This document shows, piece by piece, positions 23,501 through 34,799 of a stretch of 64,000 nucleotides of DNA; the stretch's first letter is position 1, and each line of letters begins with the position of its first letter. Origin of the DNA: Stomoxys calcitrans. Its lineage: Eukaryota; Arthropoda; Insecta; Diptera; Muscidae. Location of the stretch: contig NC_081553.1 in the NCBI RefSeq assembly GCF_963082655.1, positions 193,877,373 through 193,941,372 of the forward strand. The letters run 5' to 3'. The notes below the pieces were generated by a model. The model saw only the letters and a list, made by a program, of their open reading frames with translations, searched no databases and was not told where the DNA came from. The translations under genes were made by a program, and so were the position numbers.

Positions 23501-26500
23501 AATTTCGACCCGCTAGAGACAAAATTGCTGTAACTCACTCAAATCTTCGAGTTTCGACCTCTGTAAGGCATTCCTAAATTCAGAATGCCACAGGGAATGA
23601 AACTAGAGACTAACTTTTCAGAAAATTAGAGATTTAATTTTTTAGCACATTTTGTGCAAAGGGTATAGCCCATTGAATATTTCGATAAACCCGCTAGAGA
23701 CAAAATTGCAGTAACTCACTCAAATCTTCGAGTTTCGACCTCTGTAAGGCATTCCCAAAATTCAGAATGCCACAGGGAATCAAATTAGAAACAAACTTTT
23801 CAGAAAATTAGAGTTTTGATTTTTTAGCATTTTTTGTGCAAAGGGTATAGCCCATTAAAAATTTCGACCCGCTAGAGACAAAATTGCTGTAACTCACTCA
23901 AATCTTCGAGTTTCGACCTCTGTAAGGCATCCCTAAATTCAGAATGCCACAGGGAATGAAATTAGAGACTAACCTTTCAGAAAACTAGAGTTTTGATTTT
24001 TTAGCACTTTTTGTGCAAAGGGTATAGCCCATTGAAAATTTTGAAAATCCCGCTAGAGACAAAATTGCTGTAACTCACTCAAATCTTCGAGTTTCGACCT
24101 CTGTAAGGCATTTTTAAATTCAGAATGCCACAGGGAATGAAACTAGAGACTTACTTTTCAGAAAATTAGAGATTTAATTTTTTAGCACTTTTTGTGCAAA
24201 GGGTATAGCCCATTGAAAATTTCGAAAAACCCGCTAGAGACAAAATTGCTGTAACTCACTCATATCTTCGAGTTTCGACCTCTGTAAAGCATCCCTACAT
24301 TTAAAATGCCACAGGGAATCAAATTGGAAACAAGCTTTTCAGAAAATTAGAGTTTTGATATTTTAGCACTTTTTGTGTAAAGGGTATAGCCCATTGAAAA
24401 TTTCGAAAAACCCGCTAGAGACAAAATTGCTGTAACTCACTCAAATCTTCGAGTTTCGACCTCTGTAAGGCATGCCTAAATTCAGAATGCCACTGGGAAT
24501 GAAACTAGAGACTTACTTTTCAGAAAATTAGAGATTTAATTTTTTAGCACTTTTTGTGCAAAGGGTATAGCCCATTGAAAATTTCGAAACACCCGCTAGA
24601 GACAAAATTGCTGTAACTCACTCAAATCTTCGAGTTTCGACCTCTGTGAAGCATCCCTACATTTAAAATGCCACAGGGAATCAAATTGGAAACAAGCTTT
24701 TCAGAAAATTAGAGTTTTGATATTTTAGCACTTTTTGTGTAAAGGGTATAGCCCATTGAAAATTTTGAAAATCCCGCTAGAGACAAAATTGCTGTAACTC
24801 ACTCAAATCTTCCAGTTTCGACCTCTGTAAGGCATTTTTAAATTCAGAATGCCACAGGGAATGAAACTAGAGACTTACTTTTTAGAAAATTAGAGATTGG
24901 GTTTTTTAGCTCTTTTTGTGCAAAGGGTATAGCCCATTGAAAATTTCGAAAAACCCGCTAGAGACAAAATTGCTGTAACTCACTCAAATCTTTGAGTTTC
25001 GACCTCTGTAAAGCATCCCTACATTAAAAATGCCACAGGGAATCAAATTGGAAACAAACTTTTCAGAAAATTAGAGTTTTGATATTTTAGCACTTTTTGT
25101 GTAAAGGGTATAGCCCATTGAAAATTTTGAAAATCCCGCTAGAGACAAAATTGCTGTAACTCACTCAAATCTTCGAGTTTCGACCTCTGTAAGGCATCCC
25201 TAAATTCAGAATGCCACAGGGAATGAAATTAGAGACTAACCTTTCAGAAAACTAGAGTTTTGATTTTTTAGCTCTTTTTGTGCAAAGGGTATAGCCCATT
25301 GAAAATTTTGAAAATCCCGCTAGAGACAATATTGCTATAACTCACTCAAATCTTCGAGTTTCGACCTCTGTAAGGCATTCCTAAATTCAGAATGCCACAG
25401 GGAATGAAACTAGAGACTAACTTTTCAGAAAATTAGAGATTTAATTTTTTAGCACATTTTGTGCAAAGGGTATAGCCCATTGAAAATTTCGAAAAACCCG
25501 CTAGAGACAAAATTGCTGTAACTCACTCAAATCTTCGAGTTTCGACCTCTGTAAAGCATCCCTACATTTAAAATGCCACAGGGAATCAAATTGGAAACAA
25601 GCTTTTCAGAAAATTAGAGTTTTGATATTTTAGCACTTTTTGTGTAAAGGGTATAGCCCATTGAAAATTTTGAAAATCCCGCTACAGACAAAATTGCTGT
25701 AACTCACTCAAATCTTCGAGTTTCGACCTCTGTAAAGCATCCCTACATTTAAAATGCCACAGGGAATCAAATTGGAAACAAGCTTTTCAGAAAATTAGAG
25801 TTTTGATATTTTAGCACTTTTTGTGTAAAGGGTATAGCCCATTGAAAATTTTGAAAATCCCGCTACATACAAAATTGCTGTAACTCACTTAAATCTTCGA
25901 GTTTCGACCTCTGTAAGGCATCCCTAAATTCAGAATGCCACAGGGAATGAAATTAGAGACTAACCTTTCAGAAAACTAAAGTTTTGATTTTTTAGCACTT
26001 TTTGTGCAAAGGGTATAGCCCATTGAAAATTTCGAAAAACCCCCTAGAGACAAAATTGCTGTAACTCACTCAAATCTTCCAGTTTCGACCTCTGTAAGGC
26101 ATGCCTAAATTCAGAATGCCACAGGGAATGAAACTAGAGACTTACTTTTCAGAAAATTAGAGATTTAATTTTTTAGCACTTTTTGTGCAAAGGGTATAGC
26201 CCATTGAAAATTTCGAAAAAACCGCTAGAGACAAAATTGCTGTAACTCACTCAAATCTTCGAGTTTCGACCTCTGTAAGGCATTCCTAAATTCAGAATGT
26301 CACAGGGAATGAAATTTGAGACTAACTTTTCAGGAAATAAAAGTTCTGATTTTTTAGCAGTTTTTGTATAACATTTCGAAAAACCCGCTAGAGACAAAAT
26401 TGCTGTAACTCACTCAAATCTTCGAGTTTCGATCTCTGTTAAGCGTCCCTAAATTCAGAATACCACAGGGAATGAAATTAGAAACAAACTATTCAAAAAA

Positions 26501-29128
26501 TTAGAGTTTTGATTTTTTAGCACTTTTTGTGTAAAGGGTATAGCCCATTGAAAATTTTGAAAATCCCGCTAGAGACAATATTGCTGTAACTCACTCAAAT
26601 CTTCGAGTTTCGACCTCTGTAAGGCATTCCTAAATTCAGAATGCCACAGGGAATGAAATTAGAGACTAACCTTTCAGAAAACTAGAGTTTTCATTTTTTA
26701 GCACTTTTTGTGCAAAGGGTATAGCCCATTGAAAATTTTGAAAATCCCGCTAGAGACAAAATTGCTGTAACTCACTCAAATCTTCGAGTTTCGACCTCTG
26801 CAAGGCATTCCTAAATTCAGAATGCCACAGGGAATGAAACTAGAGACTTACTTTTCAGAAAATTAGAGATTTAATTTTTTAGCACTTTTTGTGCAAAGGG
26901 TATAGCCCATTGAAAATTTCGAAAAACCCGCTAGAGACAAAACTGCTGTAACTCACTCAAATCTTCGAGTTTCGACCTCTGTAAAGCATCCCTACATTTA
27001 AAATGCCACAGGGAATCAAATTGGAAACAAGCTTTTCAGAAAATTAGAGTTTTGATATTTTAGCACTTTTTGTGTAAAGGGTATAGCCCATTGAAAATTT
27101 TGAAAATCCCGCTAGAGACAATATTGCTGTAACTCACTCAAATCTTCGAGTTTCGACCTCTGTAAGGCATTCCTAAATTCAGAATGCCACAGGGAATGAA
27201 ACTAGAGACTTACTTTTCAGAAAATTAGAGATTTATTTTTTTAGCACTTTTTGTGCAAAGGGTATAGCCCATTGAAAATTTCGAAAAACCCCCTAGAGAC
27301 AAAATTGCTGTAACTCACTCAAATCTTCGAGTTTCGACCTCTGTAAAGCATCCCTACATTTAAAATGCCACAGGGAATCAAATTGGAAACAAGCTTTTCA
27401 GAAAATTAGAGTTTTGATATTTTAGCACTTTTTGTGTAAAGAGTATAAGCCCATTGAAAATTTCGAAAATCCCGCTACAGACAAAATTGCTGTAACTCAC
27501 TCAAATCTTCGAGTTTCGACCTCTGTAAGGCATCCCTAAATTCAGAATGCCACAGGGAATGAAATTAGAGACTAACCTTTCAGAAAACTAGAGTTTTGAT
27601 TTTTTAGCACTTTTTGTGCAAAGGGTATAGCCCATTGAAAATTTCGAAAAACCCCCTAGAGACAAAATTGCTGTAACTCACTCAAATCTTTGAGTTTCGA
27701 CCTCTGTAAAGCATCCCTACATTAAAAATGCCACAGGGAATCAAATTGGAAACAAGCTTTTCAGAAAATTAGAGTTTTGATATTTTAGCACTTTTTGTGT
27801 AAAGAGTATAAGCCCATTGAAAATTTCGAAAATCCCGCTACAGACAAAATTGCTGTAACTCACTCAAATCTTCGAGTTTCGACCTCTGTAAGGCATCCCT
27901 AAATTCAGAATGCCACAGGGAATGAAATTAGAGACTAACCTTTCAGAAAACTAGAGTTTTGATTTTTTAGCACTTTTTGTGCAAAGGGTATAGCCCATTG
28001 AAAATTTCGAAAAACCCGCTAGAGACAAAATTGCTGTAACTCACTCAAATCTTCGAGTTTCGACCTCTGTAAGGCATGCCTAAATTCAGAATGCCACTGG
28101 GAATGAAACTAGAGACTTACTTTTCAGAAAATTAGAGATTTAATTTTTTAGCACTTTTTGTGCAAAGGGTATAGCCCATTGAAAATTTCGAAAAAAAACC
28201 GCTAGAGACAAAATTGCTGTACCTCACTCAAATCTTCGAGTTTTGACCTCTGTAAGGCATTCCTAAATTCAGAATGCCACAGGGAATGAAATTTGAGACT
28301 AACTTTTCAGGAAATAAAAGTTCTGATTTTTTAGCACTTTTTGTATAACATTTCGAAAAACCCGCTAGAGACAAAATTGCTGTAACTCACTCAAATCTTC
28401 GAGTTTCGATCTCTGTTAAGCATCCCTAAATTCAGAATACCACAGGGAATCAAATTGGAAACAAAGTGTTCAGAAAATTAGAGTTTTGATTTCTTAGCAC
28501 TTTTTGGGCAAAGGGTATAAGCCCATTGAAAATTTCGAAAAACCCGCTAGAGACAAAATTGCTGTAACTCACTCAAATCTTCGAGTTTCGACCTCTGTAA
28601 GGCATCCCTAAATTCAGAATGCCACTGGGAATGAAATAAGTGACTAACTTTTCAAGAAAGAAGAGTTTTGATTTGTTAGCACTTTTTGTGTAAAGGTTGA
28701 AAATTGAAAATTTCGAAAAACCCGCTAGAGACAAAATTGCTGTAACTCACTCAAATCTTCGAGTTTCGATCTCTGTTAAGCGTCCCTAAATTCAGAATAC
28801 CACAGGGAATCAAATTGGATACAAACTTTTCAGAAAATTAGAGTTTGGATTTTGTAGCACTTTTTGTGTAACGGGTATAGCCCATTGAAAATTTCGAAAA
28901 TTCAGAATGCCACAGGGAATGAAATTAGAGACTAACTTCTCAGGAAATAAAAAATCTGAATTTTTAGCACTTTTGGTATAAAGGGTATAGCCCATTGAAA
29001 ATTTCGAAAAACCCGCTAGAGACAAAATTGCTGTAACTCACTCATATCTTCTCTGTAAGGCATCCCTAAATTCAGAATGGCACAGAGAATGAAATTAGAA
29101 ACAAACTATTCCAAAAATTAGATTTTTC
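14566..29128. repeat. Satellite array, ~180 bp monomer, about 80 tandem units
   Basis: Landmarks such as 'cccgctagagacaaaattgc', 'gtaactcactcaaatcttcg', 'gaatgccacagggaatc' and 'agggtatagcccattgaaaa' recur every 180-181 bp without interruption for about 14.56 kb. All units are in one orientation. Units fall into variant classes at several blocks: 'cctaaattcagaatg' or 'cctacatttaaaatg'; 'ttggaaacaaac' or 'ttagagactaac'; 'gtgtaaaggg' or 'gtgcaaaggg'; 'ttcgaaaaacccgc' or 'tttgaaaatcccgc'. A few units carry deletions (20,735; 22,728; 26,370; 28,345; 28,890). No ORF of 60 codons lies within most of the array, so it is non-coding. Units near the right edge (28,300-29,128) are more diverged, as expected at array borders. 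Confidence 0.97.
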
Positions 29129-30110
29129 TCGTGACAGCAATGAACACCACACAGATCGAACTTCAATGTTCCAGCTTGTGTGGTTCTCACAACTATCCCA
29201 TGCCGGGGGAACAGACTTGTACTCACGCATGACGAAGGCTAAGCATGCAGGGTTGGTAGACACATTATATTCCCCTGGAGAAATGCGCCCTACCTAGGGT
29301 TAGGTTAAAACTGCGGGAGACTGCATAAAACACCTCAAGGACTTGTCCGGGGGAACAGACTTGTACTCACGCATGACGAAGGCTAAGCATGCGGGGTTGG
29401 TAGTCACATTATATCCCCCTGGAGAAATGTGCCCTACTTGGGGTAAGGCCAAAACGGCAGGAGACTGCATAAAATACCTCAAGGACTTGTCCTAAAGCTT
29501 CGAGCTCAAGGTGTCCCGCCTTTGCCAGGACCTTCAGTATACACTGATGGCTCGAGTTTTTATGAGTACACCGGGTCGAGATTCTTGAGTTGCTAAAAAT
29601 TTGGAATTGTAGCGTCTTTTAGGGGGAGATTTTCGGGAGACGATTTTGATGTAGAATCGGCTGCCAGATCGGACTATAACAATGTACATAGACATTGAGA
29701 TAGAGCGTTGGCTCCGCAACGACGGCGCAAATGTGGCATTAGCTGATACTGCAAGTTGCGGGGTGGACAAAGTCTTTAGGCCAAGCTTTTCAGAGAGAAC
29801 GACGGCACTTATACTAGTGCTGAGGAAGCATGCCCAGAAGCTGCTCATAAGGCCCACAGAAGCGGCTATCAGTTTTTACTGGGTTCTGGACCATCAAGAA
29901 TAGCAGGGATTGAGGCAGGTAACTAGCTAGCCAGAAGTGGATCGAAGATGTGTGTTGACAATACTAATAATAATAACGGACACTTTCTCGATAACTGCGC
30001 AAATAGGTCGGTAACCTCAACAGTCATGCTTCTCAGTGCTAGTGACCTGACTGGGCATTGCGATGTCACATATTCGAACTTTGCAACTTTTCTATTACTG
30101 CTCTATAATA
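29129..30110 (+). mobile_element. LINE-W: second decayed copy (RNase H and C-terminal region)
   Basis: 29,690-29,970 matches 12,170-12,400: a shared frame with TASCGVDKVFRPSFSERTTA, and the RNase H end ISFYWVLDHQE...LARSGS after a frame break. It is followed near 30,050 by LTGHCDVTYSN, typical of the segment after RNase H in jockey-like elements. 29,203-29,490 is a duplicated block of the same element. Many stops and frameshifts. Confidence 0.6.
29203..29490. repeat. Tandem duplication, 144 bp unit x 2
   Basis: 'gggggaacagacttgtact' occurs at about 29,206 and 29,350, and the rest of the unit ('cgcatgacgaaggctaagca', 'ggagactgcataaaa') follows in both. Copies differ at only a few positions. 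Related sequence also occurs at 12,030-12,080 in LINE-W. Confidence 0.85.
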
Positions 30111-30224
30111 TCAGGAAGAAATCTCAGGATTATGGGCGAACAACTCTTTTCGTGTCTGTACTCGCTCCAAGGATTCAGCCCTTTTCATTAGTCCGGACTG
30201 CTGCGGAAACCTCAATCCCATGGC

Positions 30225-30495
30225 AGCCGATAGGTACGTACAGGATTGGCCCGATGGAGTCCTTAACCGGCAAGGGCTGCCGCCTCAATGTACAACGAAC
30301 TGCTACAACAACAACTGTGGAAGCCTGAAGTAACTGATTGAAGAATCAGTTACAACAACTGTGGAAGCCTTAATCCTATGGCAGCCGGTTGTACGTGCAG
30401 AATTGGCTCAATGGAGTCCTTCATCTGCAAGGGCTGCCGCCTCAATGTACAAGACACTGCAACAACAACAAGTGCGGAAGCCTGAAGTAATTGAT
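30225..30495 (+). repeat. Direct duplication of a retroelement leader-like sequence
   Basis: Two copies of a unit with 'cccatggcagccg', 'tggagtcctt' and 'caagggctgccgcctcaatg' followed by 'caacaacaac' (30,215-30,320 and 30,375-30,475), separated by a short direct repeat 'gaagtaactgattga'. Related sequence is at 34,640-34,700 (+) and 37,460-37,540 (-). It is probably a retroelement 5' region. Confidence 0.6.
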
Positions 30496-31097
30496 TGCGG
30501 AAAGGTCTAACCGAAGGGAACTGTTTTAAGGTGCTAGCCTGGCTTTTTTCGTCTTTGTCGTGTGCGTCGTTTTCTCCTTCCCTTCTCTTTTCGTTTTACT
30601 GCCTTGCACTGTATTATAGCGGATCTCTATTTGTATTCATCTTTTTTCTCTTGCCTTCAATCGAACCTTACATATGAACCGATCGGCCTGCAGGTGAAGA
30701 AGGTTCACAGTGCCTTAAGGCTTTTTCCTCTATATTCCTAGAAATCGATCAAATGAGTAAGTGATTCTAAGTAGATCGGTATACATTTTAATGCGTCTGT
30801 CTATCCCTATACTAAGATATTGTACCACAACAGCGGTATGTGGTATAAACATCATACAATTTTCTATGGAAATAAACAAAAATAAATATAACAAACTTTT
30901 CGTAATACATTTTTTAAAAATTCCTTCCTCAATTCTTCCCTTCGTATCATTAGCATATATATATTGGTTTTGATTAATTGCATTTTAAGTGCGGCAGTCG
31001 CAAAAATATGCATACCACGATAAAGATAAACAACATTTTTAGATATCAACTAACCCCTAGTAATTGCTGGAATTTATATCCTTCCTGTCTTGTATTT
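30496..31097. other. 3' flank of the first zinc-finger gene
   Basis: AT-rich interval without a credible gene. It should hold the 3'UTR of the minus-strand gene at 31,098-33,056, but no clear minus-strand AATAAA close to the stop was identified. 30,700-30,800 has weak similarity to the Rep-A/B class. Confidence 0.35.
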
Positions 31098-33056
31098 TTA
31101 TAGTGAACTGGCATCTATACCAACCTCCAATAACATTTTGTCAATACGCCGACTGGCATTTTGCAAATGCTCCAACAATTTCTTATTCTTGGCTATATCA
31201 TTATATTGCTCCACAGCTAGAGGTCCCAGGCGAGCAGGACAAATCCTTAGATGACTTTGTAAATCTTCTTCAAACATGATGTCACATTCCAAACACTGTG
31301 CAAGCTCCACTTTATCTGTACTGTCGTCATCCACAGCCTTTGGAATTTCGATGCGATGTATAAATTCTAAATGCAGCAACATTTTTGGTTTGCTGGATTT
31401 GGTCTTCTTGCACAGGGTACACTTGAGGTAGCCCTGATGGGGCATGTGTTGAAAATAATGCCGTTGAAGGTCAACATTTTTCGAATTACGTTGCACTTGA
31501 CAGCAGGTTAGGCATAGGTGGGCGGTTTTTTGGCTATTCACAGGACGGAACTTTGTCTTGATGGCCTGTGCCAGGTTGTGCTCTTTAAAGACATGTGAAC
31601 GCCAGGTGGGTTGATCGTCAAATTCGCGCTTGCATTCGGGACATAAGTAGTTGATGTATTTTTGCATTTCCTTTTTTTGAAGGTCAATGATTCTATTATT
31701 TTTGTTGTTGGTTTTCAATCTGCCATTGAATCTTGTTTCGACTTCATTTTCAATTTCTTCAAACATCTCCTGGCAAATTTCCTCAATTTCCATATCATTC
31801 AATTGAGCAGGTTGTTGCACAGCAACTGGTTGTTGTTGTGGTTTGACATCCACTACGATTATATTTTTATAACCGTTTACAGCCGGTGTAAGGGTATTGC
31901 AAATTTCATCCTCCAAGTTAATGCAACTGTCGCTTAAGGCTTTCTGGAGAATATCCTCAACTTGGGCATTGGAGGGTGCAGCAGCATTTTCTTCCAAGGG
32001 ATGTGTGAGGGTAACCTCAGAATCGCCATTCACATCTTTCGTTTCTTTGTTTCCGGTTTCTTGAAGTCCCATCTCTGTGCCTATATTGTGCAGCGTTTGT
32101 ACAGCTTGTCTGACCTCAGAGCGTTCCTTTTGGGCTATAACCGTTAGGTTATCATCATTGGTATATATCTGTATTTGCCTTAAAGTAGCTTCTTTGGCCG
32201 GACCAGCCCATTCATCGGGGGCACAAATGTATTTTTTGTTTTTCAAATAATCCACCCTATGATATTTAATAAAATGCAGGAACAAGTCCGTTTTAAAGGA
32301 TTTTTGTGTTATGCAAAAAGCACATTGAAAATAGGAAGTAAATGGCAAATGGCTGAAATGATGCCTACGCAGTTGATCCCATGTGGGCCCATCTCTAAGG
32401 GTATCGGAGCATTGGTCGCAATAGTAGTTGTTGGTGCCCACAATGCGATGCATGCAAATATTCTTCGAAGTGCTCAAATGGTTCTTGTCAATGTGCTCCA
32501 GCCAATCGTTAAAACGTTGAAGTAATTTACCACATTGGGGGCAAATGAAACGCATAAAGAATTCACTGTTAAAACGAGGATGTCTGAGGGCAATGGCCTG
32601 CTTCATTTTCTCCATTTTGTAGTCATTGTCCACTTTATTCATCAATTGACTGTGACAGCGAAACAGATGCACGGATAGGGCTCGTTTTTTCACATACGTT
32701 CCTGCACAATAACGACACTTGAATGGCCCACTATAGGGGAGGTGTGTAAAACGATGATGCTGCAAGAGCACAGGTGATTGATGGCCATGGGCCAAGCGCT
32801 TAAGGCATATTTGGCATTCGTGGTATTTTCTGTCGATTTCCTTGAAGTCAAAATCGATTGCCTTCTTACGGGCATAGTCATGTACGGTGTTCAAGTGTTG
32901 ACGCCATTCATTTTGAGTCTCTGTGGTCTGTCCACATTCTGGACAAACGAAAACCATGTGCCTTTCCATGGCAAACGGCTCATTCTTTTTGTTAGTATTA
33001 TTAGTAACATTGTTGTTGCTGTTGCTTGTTTTACGTTTGGCCGTTGTTGAAGCCAT
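31098..33056 (-). CDS. C2H2 zinc-finger protein (ZF1, 652 aa)
   Basis: A single-exon protein of 652 residues. The frame is open further upstream to 33,236, but I start at the Met at 33,056 (MASTTAKRKTSN). It has A at -3, and the upstream extension is hydrophobic/basic and unlike the paralogue. Three modules are visible at about residues 38-135, 171-266 and 471-568. Each has a CPxC finger with a W and HxxxxH, then a C-x2-C finger ending R-x-H-H/Y-F-x-H, then a C-x2-C finger ending LHxxxxH. A last finger (588-606) is C2HC-like. Between modules 2 and 3 lies an acidic linker (EEICQEMFEEIENEVE). No ZAD or BTB domain is seen. Presumably a nuclear DNA-binding protein; target unknown. It is a clear paralogue of the gene at 35,337-37,073 on the same strand. 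Confidence 0.9.
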   Translation of the reverse strand: MASTTAKRKTSNSNNNVTNNTNKKNEPFAMERHMVFVCPECGQTTETQNEWRQHLNTVHDYARKKAIDFDFKEIDRKYHECQICLKRLAHGHQSPVLLQHHRFTHLPYSGPFKCRYCAGTYVKKRALSVHLFRCHSQLMNKVDNDYKMEKMKQAIALRHPRFNSEFFMRFICPQCGKLLQRFNDWLEHIDKNHLSTSKNICMHRIVGTNNYYCDQCSDTLRDGPTWDQLRRHHFSHLPFTSYFQCAFCITQKSFKTDLFLHFIKYHRVDYLKNKKYICAPDEWAGPAKEATLRQIQIYTNDDNLTVIAQKERSEVRQAVQTLHNIGTEMGLQETGNKETKDVNGDSEVTLTHPLEENAAAPSNAQVEDILQKALSDSCINLEDEICNTLTPAVNGYKNIIVVDVKPQQQPVAVQQPAQLNDMEIEEICQEMFEEIENEVETRFNGRLKTNNKNNRIIDLQKKEMQKYINYLCPECKREFDDQPTWRSHVFKEHNLAQAIKTKFRPVNSQKTAHLCLTCCQVQRNSKNVDLQRHYFQHMPHQGYLKCTLCKKTKSSKPKMLLHLEFIHRIEIPKAVDDDSTDKVELAQCLECDIMFEEDLQSHLRICPARLGPLAVEQYNDIAKNKKLLEHLQNASRRIDKMLLEVGIDASSL

Positions 33057-33550
33057 AATTGTATTTATTTTTGTTTTTGAATATCTTATTGGAAAATATT
33101 TCTTGTCAAATGGTATCTGATTTTTTTTTCTTTTCACTTGTTTACAAACAAACACTAGCAGCGTATACCAAACGCTGGACACTATCTTCCTTTTCGCTTT
33201 CGTAAGGACGAACACCCAGCTGTTTGTATAGAACAACCCTTAAATAGCGGTAAATTTTAAACTTATGTTTAGGGGTTTCGTTGCAAGAAAACATCCCCAG
33301 AGTTGTTTACAGGGTGGTAAGAAAGAATGGCCACAAAATCAAATAGGAATTAAGGGATTTTTATTTGCTCACCCTGAATGCAAAAAAAAAAAAATAGTGA
33401 AAATCGTTTCCTTAATGTTGGGGATATTATGAGTTTTAATGAAAGTCACATCACCTATGACCGCTGCTTAAAGCTATAGACACCGAAAGTAAAGAAACGT
33501 TCAGTGCCATGTTGTTATGAAAAACGTACATCTAAGGTCAAAGTAATGGT
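33057..33550. other. Upstream region of ZF1
   Basis: Contains the open but probably untranslated extension of ZF1 to 33,236, then AT-rich sequence. No clear promoter motif was identified. Confidence 0.35.
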
Positions 33551-33880
33551 AATATGATTTGAACTTAGCACGGCCCGGCCGGAAGATCGATTTATACGGG
33601 AGCTATATCTAAATATGAACCGATATGGCCCATTTGCAAACCCCGACGACCCACATCAATATTAAGTATCTGCGCAAAATTTGAAGCGGCTTTACGCGTT
33701 CGACCGCTATCGTGATTTCGACAGACGGACGGACATGGCTAGATCGACTCAGAACGTCGAGACGATCAAGAATATATACCCTATATGGGGTCTTAGACGA
33801 ATATTTCGAGGTGTTACAAACGGCATGACTAGATTAGTATACGCACATTCTACGGTGGTGGGCATAAAAAAGTCGATTTG
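33551..33880 (-). mobile_element. Rep-A short copy, inverted
   Basis: The reverse complement starts near 'ccaccaccgtagaatg', has the block 'gatcgtctcgacgttctg...tcgatctagccatgtcc', and ends in 'ggccgtgctaagttc'. It lacks the internal repeats of the long copies. Confidence 0.6.
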
Positions 33881-34579
33881 GCAGAAAATACATTTCAAGA
33901 TGTCAACTGCCATGGCATCTTAAAATACATTTTAAGATGTATTTCAGATCTTGATGATCTTCGGCTGATTTCAGCTCGGAATTCCTTATCCATAGACTAT
34001 GACTTCAAGCTTCAGACGATTTTTTAGTTGTGACTTCTGAAAAGTTCTGCTAGATCTTGGAGATAAATGTTTGTATTTGCTATATAATTTTAACAGTTCA
34101 GTTATTCGCGTATGATGCTGGAAGTTGTAGTGACGAATTTAGGCTCAAGTGTCTTTGGAGAGATCAATTGTTGGAAGAAAAACAGGATTATGGGAAAAAA
34201 CCTGTGAATGGGTAGTATCGTTTAGCTAAACCTATCGAATACATTCGATATGGTCAATCATCCCAACCTCTTTTATGATGTGTGAATGATATGTGTGGTC
34301 AATAGTTATACGTGGAGTTCTCTGTCCGACGTTGTTGAACAATCTACCTCTCAAGACACCCTCCACCTTTGCTGATGTGGCGAGGTTGTTGTAACAACTG
34401 TATATTGGTTTTTCACCCTTAATTCTCACCGATGAGAACTCTTTGAGAATATTTTCGTCATCCCACTTTGCTGAAGTATGTTCCTAAGAATGCGGGGAAA
34501 TTTCCACCTAACCGCAATAACCACGTCGTGTTTTCTTATTTTTTGGCATTTCCTGACGAGAGCTTTCGAACTAGTTTAA
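33881..34579. other. Non-coding interval between the ZF genes
   Basis: No credible ORF. 34,260-34,470 contains short frames with retroelement-like composition but no motif I can name. Confidence 0.35.
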
Positions 34580-34760
34580 CGCGGTGCTTATTGCCTCTCT
34601 AATGCTGGAGACATTTGTGAACTTGACAGCTGTTCTGGGAAGTTGGAGTCTTACGCCGGCAAGGGCTGTCGCCTCAGTGTACAACACACTGCTACAAAAA
34701 CAAGACTTTACCTCTACCCTCTCATCTCCCACTACCCGTTGCTGGTGTGGATGTAATAAT
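34580..34760 (+). mobile_element. SINE body scrap fused to retroelement leader-like repeat
   Basis: 'ctctctaatgctggagacat' and 'ttgtgaac' (34,597-34,625) match the SINE body. 34,640-34,700 has 'ccggcaagggctgtcgcctc' and 'agtgtacaacac', matching the repeat at 30,225. Confidence 0.5.
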
Positions 34761-34799
34761 ATCATACGCCAAAGATAATATCATACGGAAAAAATATGG

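Noticed and set aside
28810..29025. Minus-strand 71-codon ORF at the satellite edge
   Set aside because: It consists of satellite sequence whose stop codons were lost by chance; the repeated IFKxFQWAIP-like phrase is just the monomer.
14566..29128. CRISPR array
   Set aside because: The whole unit repeats, with no unique spacers, and the unit is about 180 bp in a eukaryotic context.
29129..30110. R1 LINE in rDNA
   Set aside because: No 28S rRNA sequence flanks it, and the protein remnants fit jockey-like elements as well as R1.
33057..33236. N-terminal extension of ZF1 by 60 residues
   Set aside because: The frame is open, but the paralogue aligns only from the internal Met, and the extension looks like translated 5'UTR.
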